Below, in pieces: positions 1 through 3,330 of a DNA stretch of 29,363 nt. The DNA comes from a virus: positions 1 to 29,363 of the IMG/VR virus record IMGVR_UViG_3300047382_000720; one strand, written 5' to 3'. The position numbers and the translations under genes were made by a program. The notes below the pieces were generated by a model. The model saw only the letters and a program-made list of their open reading frames with translations, was not told where the DNA came from and did no database searches. The number at the start of each line of letters is the position of its first letter. The stretch's first letter is position 1.

Positions 1-7
1 CTGTCAT
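1..7 (-). CDS. 5' end of a leftward gene, cut by the window edge
   Basis: Only the ATG and the start of the second codon lie inside the window, so no product can be named. The start is supported by its context read on the minus strand: a GGGAG Shine-Dalgarno site a few bases upstream, and a perfect TTGACA-17-TATAAT promoter at 53-81 pointing toward it. It belongs to the leftward early-type block and has its own promoter, separate from the 79-residue gene just upstream. Confidence 0.55.
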
Positions 8-52
8 ATTTTTTCTCCCGAAAAATTTGGTTAACTGCGATTTAATATAGAT

Positions 53-81
53 ATTATACGTGTCTCTGAGCATATTGTCAA
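53..81 (-). promoter_or_regulatory. sigma70 promoter for the gene at the left edge
   Basis: On the minus strand, TTGACA (81-76), a 17-bp spacer and TATAAT (58-53) match the sigma70 consensus exactly. It lies just past the stop of the 79-residue gene and drives the leftward gene starting at position 7. Confidence 0.85.
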
Positions 82-84
82 GAA

Positions 85-324
85 CTATTCAACAGGTCCT
101 GGCATCCAATCCCAGAATAGTTCGTCTCCATAAGACAGGGATAGAATGTCATCAACGTCTAAGCCTTCGTCAGACTCGATCTGTCCGCCGTCTACTAGCT
201 CATTGCGTAGTTCGTTTACAAAATGCTCAAACTGATCTTTCTTGTAGAAAGAGAACGAGCCATCGGCTACATCAAATGTAACCACATCGGGGTATCCTGG
301 TGCTTTGCTAAGGTAGTTAGTCAT
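85..324 (-). CDS. small acidic early protein, 79 aa, unknown function
   Basis: I do not recognise this protein. It is strongly acidic, with 18 Asp/Glu against four Lys/Arg, has a predicted soluble fold with a central helix rich in Phe, Glu and Leu, and ends in a Trp/Pro-rich segment. The ATG has an AAGGAC Shine-Dalgarno site about 8 nt upstream. A perfect sigma70 promoter at 372-400 lies upstream, and a second promoter-like element at 509-537 could also read into it. It seems to be a single-gene transcription unit, because the next leftward gene has its own promoter. Small acidic early phage proteins sometimes mimic DNA and inhibit host nucleases or polymerase. That is only a hypothesis here, based on charge, size and promoter strength. 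Confidence 0.8.
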   Translation of the reverse strand: MTNYLSKAPGYPDVVTFDVADGSFSFYKKDQFEHFVNELRNELVDGGQIESDEGLDVDDILSLSYGDELFWDWMPGPVE

Positions 325-360
325 AATTTGTGTCCTTTAAATGTTTGGTTATTTGTTTTG

Positions 361-378
361 AATATGGGTATATTATAC
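361..378. repeat. 18-bp element shared with 3026-3043
   Basis: The sequence AATATGGGTATATTATAC occurs identically at 361-378 and 3026-3043. In both places it contains the -10 box (TATAAT on the minus strand) and the start region of a leftward promoter. The 3' copy lies in a perfect GGGTATA-T-TATACCC palindrome, and this copy in a one-mismatch version. Its placement suggests an operator. Confidence 0.75.
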
Positions 379-400
379 ACGCACTTTGAGCACTTGTCAA
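372..400 (-). promoter_or_regulatory. sigma70 promoter of the 79-aa gene
   Basis: On the minus strand, TTGACA (400-395), a 17-bp spacer and TATAAT (377-372) are a perfect consensus. The untranslated leader to the ATG at 324 is about 40 nt. The -10 box is part of the 18-bp element shared with the promoter region of the 49-aa gene. Confidence 0.85.
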
Positions 401-508
401 CTGTTTTTGAGAAAAATACGTGAGGAGAACGCAATTTAATTCCGGGGGGCCGCACACGACCTCGGCGTGTCAAGTATTTTTTGCTCAAATCTACCAAAAT
501 TTTCTCGA

Positions 509-537
509 ATTATCTCGCACCCGCTCCAGGTTGTCAA
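509..537 (-). promoter_or_regulatory. leftward sigma70 promoter-like element
   Basis: On the minus strand, TTGACA (537-532), a 17-bp spacer and GATAAT (514-509) match the consensus at 11 of 12 positions. No gene begins nearby. The transcript would run about 175 nt before reaching the 79-residue gene, so it is either a second promoter for that gene or makes a leader RNA. A weaker TTGTGA-16-GATAAT lies just upstream at 549-576. Confidence 0.55.
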
Positions 538-583
538 GACTAGACTTAATTATCTCAAATCTGGCAAAAGTCACAAAAAGGAC

Positions 584-613
584 TTGACAAGATGGTGGTA
601 GGTTTGGTACAAT
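584..613 (+). promoter_or_regulatory. rightward promoter P1 with GC-rich discriminator
   Basis: TTGACA (584-589), an 18-bp spacer and TACAAT (608-613) are followed directly by CGGCGCC. No gene with a Shine-Dalgarno site follows, so it probably reads into the downstream RNA unit. The discriminator shares CGGCGC with P2. Confidence 0.65.
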
Positions 614-681
614 CGGCGCCATTTTGTCACACCAAAGACTAACCACTTGTGAATAATTTGCCACCAACTTACAAAAAAGAC

Positions 682-710
682 TTGACATCGTTTCACAACT
701 GTACTATAAT
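682..710 (+). promoter_or_regulatory. rightward promoter P2 with GC-rich discriminator
   Basis: TTGACA (682-687), a 17-bp spacer and TATAAT (705-710) are a perfect consensus, followed by CGGCGCG. Transcription should begin near 717. A GC-rich discriminator after the -10 box is typical of stable-RNA promoters under stringent control. No protein start follows, which supports an RNA product. Confidence 0.8.
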
Positions 711-742
711 CGGCGCGAGGTACACCAACTACTTCGTCGTCG

Positions 743-770
743 TACTACTACTGGCGCCCCCGCGCCAAAA
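743..770. repeat. 28-bp hairpin repeat, copy 1
   Basis: This copy is identical over 28 bp to 840-867, with start points 97 bp apart. It consists of three TAC/ACT steps, then a perfect 5-bp stem GGCGC/GCGCC around a CCCC loop, then AAAA. Such an exact copy in an intergenic region implies selection or recent duplication. Confidence 0.85.
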
Positions 771-839
771 TATAGACTATGACCTTTTGCAGCAAATTGG
801 TCACACGTTTTCGGGCAACACCACAAATAATCGTTGTAA

Positions 840-867
840 TACTACTACTGGCGCCCCCGCGCCAAAA
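840..867. repeat. 28-bp hairpin repeat, copy 2
   Basis: This is the second exact copy of the 28-bp element at 743-770. It lies about 20 bp before the bidirectional terminator. Confidence 0.85.
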
Positions 868-883
868 ATAAAATGTCAAGCCC

Positions 884-925
884 AAAAAAATCCGCAAAAT
901 TCAGTTTTTGCGGATTTTTGGTTTT
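884..925. terminator. bidirectional intrinsic terminator
   Basis: A 14-bp stem, AAAAATCCGCAAAA paired with TTTTGCGGATTTTT around a short TTCAG-type loop, is followed by T-rich runs in both directions. It would end the rightward RNA unit from P1/P2 and the leftward operon whose last gene stops at 947. The two units therefore converge here. Confidence 0.8.
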
Positions 926-930
926 TAGCG

Positions 931-946
931 TGTTCCATGTGGAACA
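931..946. promoter_or_regulatory. parS-like 16-bp palindrome
   Basis: TGTTCCATGTGGAACA has perfect 7-bp arms around TG. It differs at one base from TGTTCCACGTGGAACA, a known form of the chromosomal ParB-binding site parS. It sits between the terminator and the stop codon of the 47-residue gene. No parA or parB gene is in the window, so host ParB binding is a hypothesis. Confidence 0.45.
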
Positions 947-1090
947 TTAAAAAATCTGGGTCAAAATAATTATTTGCAAAACGATTGCCAAAATTGGGCA
1001 AATGGTGCGTATAATTTCAAGTCTCAATTTGAGGCGGGCAAGCTCCGCCTCTTGATCGATTATTTTATCTTGCAATTCAATATTTTTCAT
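947..1090 (-). CDS. small coiled-coil/membrane peptide, 47 aa
   Basis: This short gene is easy to miss. Its ATG overlaps the TGA of the exonuclease gene as ATGA, and GGAG lies 8 nt upstream inside the exonuclease's last codons. The peptide has a charged helical N-terminal half with a Glu/Leu/Arg heptad look (residues 3-27) and a hydrophobic segment near residues 29-46 that ends at the C terminus, so it is probably a membrane-anchored peptide. It is the last gene of the leftward exonuclease operon and stops just before the parS-like site and the terminator. The GAGGCGG/CCGCCTC inverted repeat at 1031-1051 lies inside it. I do not recognise a family. Size and topology would fit a small superinfection or inhibitor peptide, but that is speculation. 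Confidence 0.65.
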   Translation of the reverse strand: MKNIELQDKIIDQEAELARLKLRLEIIRTICPILAIVLQIIILTQIF

Positions 1091-1749
1091 TTTCCTAGCT
1101 CCAAGATTTGAGCGCGGGTAGTATCGCGCAAAATGTAGGTTAAAATCATAGCTTCATAATCGCGCGCATCTTCTAGCGCGGTGTGGGGTTCATCAGCAAG
1201 CGAACCTTGATATTCTGTATCAGCAATATATTTTGCCATAGCATCAGCAGTCATTGATGGCTTGCGAAGTTTAGCAGTTAGCAAACCGCGCGCCTTGCAA
1301 AAATCTTGGTAAGAAGCCAAAACGCCAATTTTGCGTTTTGCGGATTTCATCAAACAAAACCGAGAGCCGAAAATCCCCAAGTTAATGCGCGTATTTCTGC
1401 ATTTGCCAAGATCAAAAGCCAAATTATAAGCCGTTAAGGTGGGATTGTAGCGCGCCTTGATGCCAGCCAGCCATTGATTAATTAGGGCAGGGCTTGAGAT
1501 TGAGCGTTCGCCTGATTCGAGCATATCGTCATAATTTTTAGCCCTACGATAGGCGGATTGTTCCGACCAAAACGCATCAGCATCAGCAGATGGATCAGAA
1601 AATAGCGGTAATTTGCCAAAGTGTCCGAGAACCATAGCCCCGAATTGTTCGACAATCTCACCCTGTTTGGTAACAATTACCGCGCCAAAGTCCGCAACAG
1701 TCCCGCGTTGAGTTGTCTCAGTGTCTACGATTAAATAGTAGTGTCTCAT
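1087..1749 (-). CDS. DEDDh-type 3'-5' exonuclease (DnaQ/RNase T superfamily)
   Basis: This 220-residue protein shows the three Exo motifs of the DEDDh family. Exo I is VDTETT with Asp9 and Glu11. Exo II is in LTAYNLAFDLGKC with Asp113. Exo III is DEPHTALEDARD with His189 and Asp194. The family removes nucleotides from 3' ends using two metal ions held by these residues. Phage members act in proofreading, DNA recycling or RNA turnover. The length fits a stand-alone exonuclease with no polymerase attached. Its ATG overlaps the stop of the phosphatase gene (TAATG), so the two are co-translated and probably act on related nucleic-acid ends. The operon promoter is at 2450-2478. The substrate, DNA or RNA, cannot be told from sequence. 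Codons here are rich in GCG and CGC, unlike the late genes. Confidence 0.9.
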   Translation of the reverse strand: MRHYYLIVDTETTQRGTVADFGAVIVTKQGEIVEQFGAMVLGHFGKLPLFSDPSADADAFWSEQSAYRRAKNYDDMLESGERSISSPALINQWLAGIKARYNPTLTAYNLAFDLGKCRNTRINLGIFGSRFCLMKSAKRKIGVLASYQDFCKARGLLTAKLRKPSMTADAMAKYIADTEYQGSLADEPHTALEDARDYEAMILTYILRDTTRAQILELGK

Positions 1750-2225
1750 TATTTAGCCCCCATTGAAGCATTGATTTGAATAGCATTTTTTGCCGTAATT
1801 CCTAGATCTTGAGCCATAGCCAAGACCGCCTGATTATCATCATAAAAAACCGCGTTCCGAGTCCATCTAGCCAAAGGAATATTTTTAGATGCAAAGTAAT
1901 TAATTAATAGATCGCGTTTCATTTCAGCATCAGCGCGATTATCACCCATCGCCCGCGATAGAATATAATCAGCGCGCAAATTATTATCAGCTAGATAACA
2001 ATGATCATGCACCGATAAAACGCGCGCGGTGCATATGATAACATGATGCCCGTTAGAATAAACCGAACGCATCAACCGAGCCAGTGGCAAAAGTTTATCT
2101 TGATTAATTTTTTCGCGGGTACAATTCGCAATCCAGTTATCAAGGTCAAGAGTACCATCAGCGCGCGTCAATTGGCGGTGGCTTGAGTCTATAACAGTGT
2201 GATCAAGATCAAATATATAATTCAT
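1749..2225 (-). CDS. HAD-superfamily phosphatase resembling the T4 Pnkp phosphatase domain
   Basis: This 158-residue protein has the four HAD motifs: DLDHT near the N terminus (nucleophile Asp6, acid/base Asp8), motif II ICTAR with Thr66, motif III Lys103 in EMKRD, and motif IV FYDD with Asp129 and Asp130. The segment GDNRADAEMKRDLL followed by FYDDNQAVLAMAQDLGI resembles the T4 polynucleotide kinase 3'-phosphatase domain, which removes 3'-phosphates from nucleic-acid ends. No kinase domain is present. It lies between a small membrane protein and the exonuclease in one leftward operon. A 3'-phosphatase next to a 3'-5' exonuclease suggests end repair or nucleic-acid salvage. It could instead be a nucleotide phosphatase (5'-nucleotidase type), since the substrate cap is minimal. 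The fold assignment is firm and the substrate is inferred. Confidence 0.85.
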   Translation of the reverse strand: MNYIFDLDHTVIDSSHRQLTRADGTLDLDNWIANCTREKINQDKLLPLARLMRSVYSNGHHVIICTARVLSVHDHCYLADNNLRADYILSRAMGDNRADAEMKRDLLINYFASKNIPLARWTRNAVFYDDNQAVLAMAQDLGITAKNAIQINASMGAK

Positions 2226-2227
2226 AA

Positions 2228-2422
2228 TTAAGCACCTAAAAGGTTTGAAGTGAAGCCGACAATGCTAACAGCATTTAAGGCAATAAGGTTGTAGGTTCTA
2301 TTTGCTATCGCTTGAATAGTCAAAAGAGACAGCCCAAGCAAGGCGAACGGCACAACCAAAGTGAAAGAAAAGGCGACCATTACAACCGAGCCAACCCAAC
2401 CTAAAAAATCAAATCTATTCAT
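2228..2422 (-). CDS. small membrane protein, 64 aa, unknown function
   Basis: The chosen start is the ATG at 2422, because GGAG lies 8 nt upstream on the minus strand. An in-frame upstream start at 2470 would lie before the expected transcription start of the promoter at 2450-2478, so it is unlikely. The protein has one clear transmembrane segment (about residues 8-34, VGSVVMVAFSFTLVVPFALL and onward) and a second hydrophobic stretch toward the C terminus, so two membrane passes are possible. It is first in the operon with the phosphatase, exonuclease and 47-residue peptide. I do not recognise a family. Early phage membrane proteins of this size can act in superinfection exclusion or in tethering replication complexes, but nothing in the sequence decides this. 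Confidence 0.65.
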   Translation of the reverse strand: MNRFDFLGWVGSVVMVAFSFTLVVPFALLGLSLLTIQAIANRTYNLIALNAVSIVGFTSNLLGA

Positions 2423-2441
2423 ATCAATATCTCCAATGGTT

Positions 2442-2463
2442 AAGCCCTGATTATACAGGGCTT
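2442..2463. promoter_or_regulatory. operator-like inverted repeat around a -10 box
   Basis: Perfect 8-bp arms, AAGCCCTG (2442-2449) and CAGGGCTT (2456-2463), flank the six bases that form the -10 box of the leftward promoter. This placement suits a dimeric repressor that blocks RNA polymerase. It could also form a hairpin, but neither strand has a good T-tract after it except a short TTTT on plus. Confidence 0.6.
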
Positions 2464-2478
2464 TTCCCAATGATGCAA
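2450..2478 (-). promoter_or_regulatory. promoter of the membrane protein-phosphatase-exonuclease operon
   Basis: On the minus strand, TTGCAT (2478-2473), a 17-bp spacer and TATAAT (2455-2450). The -35 box is weaker than in the other promoters, and the -10 box sits exactly in the loop of the 2442-2463 inverted repeat. Together this suggests a regulated promoter. Confidence 0.65.
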
Positions 2479-2482
2479 GCGT

Positions 2483-2785
2483 TTATTTTATCGCGCTTAG
2501 AAGTTTAGAGAGTGCCGAACCAGTGGCTTTTTCTAGCCCTGCTAGATCGTCAATATCTAAGCCCGAACAAATCGCGCTTACAATATCAGCTTTAGTCGGA
2601 GCCGATTTTTTACGCGCGGGAGCGGGCTTAGAGATATATTCGATGCCCTCACGTTTTGCCTTAGCAATGATGGATTTTGCAGATCTGCCCATTTCTTTAC
2701 CCAAAGCCTGGGCTTTGTCATAGTCAAGGGGCGCATTAGCGGTGAGTGTTGCAACCATTTCTGGCGTGTAGTTAATAGTAGTCAT
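2483..2785 (-). CDS. putative nucleic-acid-binding early protein, 100 aa
   Basis: The protein is basic overall. Residues 1-50 hold a probable helix-turn-helix-like unit (YTPEMVATL, then LDYDKAQALGKEMGRSAKSI), ending in a KAKREGIEY segment. An Ala/Pro/Lys-rich linker (residues 51-62) follows, then a C-terminal helical region, PTKADIVSAICSGLDIDDLAG, with a SAP-like or helical-hairpin look. I recall similar two-part proteins among conserved phage hypotheticals but cannot name a characterised one. AAGGAC precedes the ATG, and a strong TTGACT-17-GATAAT promoter lies at 2835-2863. It is likely a single-gene unit, because the next operon has its own promoter. It could be a DNA-binding regulator or accessory replication protein. 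The HTH reading is inference from the residue pattern. Confidence 0.7.
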   Translation of the reverse strand: MTTINYTPEMVATLTANAPLDYDKAQALGKEMGRSAKSIIAKAKREGIEYISKPAPARKKSAPTKADIVSAICSGLDIDDLAGLEKATGSALSKLLSAIK

Positions 2786-2834
2786 AATAAAAAGTCCTTA
2801 AAAAGTTATATAGTTTATTTGTTAATACCTGGGT

Positions 2835-2863
2835 ATTATCTCAGATAAAAGCGAATAAGTCAA
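2835..2863 (-). promoter_or_regulatory. sigma70 promoter of the 100-aa gene
   Basis: On the minus strand, TTGACT (2863-2858), a 17-bp spacer and GATAAT (2840-2835). The -35 box overlaps the TGA stop of the 49-residue gene. The -10 box is flanked by imperfect arms CTGGG/CTCAG, echoing the palindromes on other leftward promoters. Confidence 0.8.
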
Positions 2864-3009
2864 GCATTTTCGTCGCTTAATTCGCCCCTTTCATCGCATG
2901 GGGCGCATGGTATTTTTTTGCTTATCCAGTTAGTAAATGCGACGGCAACCGCACCGAACGCAACCACGAAAAAGAAAGCGCATAAATATAAAGAAATAAT
3001 TGTAGTCAT
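2860..3009 (-). CDS. small single-pass membrane peptide, 49 aa
   Basis: The ATG at 3009 has GGAGG about 8 nt upstream, better than any upstream in-frame start, because the longer frame would begin ahead of the likely transcript start. The peptide has one hydrophobic segment near residues 3-26 (IISLYLCAFFFVVAFGAVAV), then a short basic patch (SKK), a Cys-Pro-Cys motif (PCAPC) and an acidic tail. This looks like an N-terminal membrane anchor with a small cytoplasmic or periplasmic tail. The CxxC-type pair (Cys-Ala-Pro-Cys) could bind metal or be redox-active. No family is recognised. It is transcribed leftward from a promoter with the shared 18-bp element, so it is probably an early gene. Confidence 0.65.
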   Translation of the reverse strand: MTTIISLYLCAFFFVVAFGAVAVAFTNWISKKIPCAPCDERGELSDENA

Positions 3010-3025
3010 GGCGGAGCCTCCGTTT

Positions 3026-3066
3026 AATATGGGTATATTATACCCTAAAAATGCGACCCGATGCAA
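3026..3066 (-). promoter_or_regulatory. leftward promoter with perfect palindrome on the -10 box
   Basis: On the minus strand, TTGCAT (3066-3061), an 18-bp spacer and TATAAT (3042-3037). The -10 box lies in GGGTATA-T-TATACCC (3031-3045), a perfect 15-bp palindrome, and 3026-3043 is the second copy of the 18-bp element found at 361-378. It drives the 49-residue gene. Confidence 0.55.
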
Positions 3067-3085
3067 AGTTAGCGCGACCCGATGC
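3053..3085. repeat. 12-bp direct repeat, GCGACCCGATGC twice
   Basis: Exact copies at 3053-3064 and 3074-3085 are 21 bp apart, two helical turns, just upstream of the leftward promoter. They look like tandem binding sites for a regulator. Confidence 0.6.
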
Positions 3086-3115
3086 GCCTATGTGGTCACG
3101 CTTTGCCAGGGCGTA

Positions 3116-3134
3116 AATAAGAATCATTCGCATT
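3116..3134. promoter_or_regulatory. Fur-box-like site 1
   Basis: AATAAGAATCATTCGCATT matches the Vibrio-type Fur consensus AATGANAATNATTNTCATT at all but two defined positions. It is 30 bp (start to start) from a second, better match. Binding by host Fur is a hypothesis. Confidence 0.4.
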
Positions 3135-3145
3135 TGGGGGGCGGT

Positions 3146-3164
3146 AATGAGACTCATTCTCATT
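3146..3164. promoter_or_regulatory. Fur-box-like site 2
   Basis: AATGAGACTCATTCTCATT matches the same Fur consensus at all but one defined position. The pair could equally be operators for a phage regulator. They lie between divergent early and late promoters. Confidence 0.45.
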
Positions 3165-3278
3165 TGGAGCGCCCGCGCTCCCCCACACGTACAACTTTGG
3201 GAAATTTGAGAAACCAAGAAGGTGCTATAAAAGACTTGCCCAAAGCACAACGCCTATACCCCAACTCAAAAAAACTTC

Positions 3279-3307
3279 TTGACAATTTTTGAAAACTACG
3301 ATATAAT
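3279..3307 (+). promoter_or_regulatory. sigma70 promoter of the first late module
   Basis: TTGACA (3279-3284), a 17-bp spacer and TATAAT (3302-3307) are a perfect consensus. The expected transcript start near 3314 rules out an upstream TTG codon at 3307 and supports the GTG start at 3331. Confidence 0.9.
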
Positions 3308-3330
3308 TGCTGACATTCAAGGAGAATTTT

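Larger units (their letters stand above)
717..925 (+). ncRNA. putative structured non-coding RNA, about 205 nt
   Basis: This segment runs from the expected start of the perfect promoter P2 to a strong terminator. It contains no start codon with a ribosome site. It carries two identical hairpins (GGCGC-CCCC-GCGCC, inside 28-bp repeats at 743-770 and 840-867). Between them are smaller potential stems, such as GACC/GGTC at 781-802. The exposed CCCC loops could pair with G-rich ribosome sites. The function is inferred only. The alternative, a 106-codon frame from GTG 649, lacks a Shine-Dalgarno site and runs through the terminator. Confidence 0.5.
325..946. other. 622-bp intergenic regulatory region
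   Basis: No reading frame here has a credible ribosome site. The region holds, in order, the leftward promoter 372-400, a weak 5-bp-stem inverted repeat (454-470), a leftward promoter 509-537, two rightward promoters (584-613 and 682-710), a probable non-coding RNA with two copies of a 28-bp hairpin repeat (743-770 and 840-867), a bidirectional terminator (884-925) and a parS-like palindrome (931-946). A short repeated phrase, CTCAAATCT followed by CAAAA, occurs near 484 and 555. Confidence 0.7.
3010..3330. other. 321-bp divergent intergenic region between early and late genes
   Basis: The region separates the leftward early block from the rightward late block. It holds the palindromic leftward promoter (3026-3066), a 12-bp direct repeat, two Fur-box-like sites (3116-3134, 3146-3164) and the perfect rightward promoter 3279-3307. 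A long frame crosses it rightward from 2918 but has no ribosome site and runs through these elements, so I do not call it a gene. Confidence 0.7.

Noticed and set aside
743-867. Two 28-bp repeats as a CRISPR array
   Set aside because: Only two copies, spacing of 69 bp between them, GC-hairpin in an RNA unit and no cas genes; better read as RNA structural repeats.
649-969. 106-codon rightward frame from GTG 649
   Set aside because: No Shine-Dalgarno site, crosses a perfect promoter, two hairpin repeats, a terminator and the parS-like site; composition looks non-coding.
1031-1051. GAGGCGG/CCGCCTC hairpin as terminator of the exonuclease gene
   Set aside because: No T-run on either side in the reading direction, and it lies inside the well-supported 47-residue gene.
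2918-3292. 124-codon rightward frame across the early/late intergenic region
   Set aside because: No ribosome site, antisense to the 49-residue gene, and it runs through the promoter and Fur-like sites.
3307-3330. TTG 3307 as start of the 1027-residue gene
   Set aside because: It overlaps the -10 box of the promoter, so it is not in the transcript; GTG 3331 has GGAG at proper distance.
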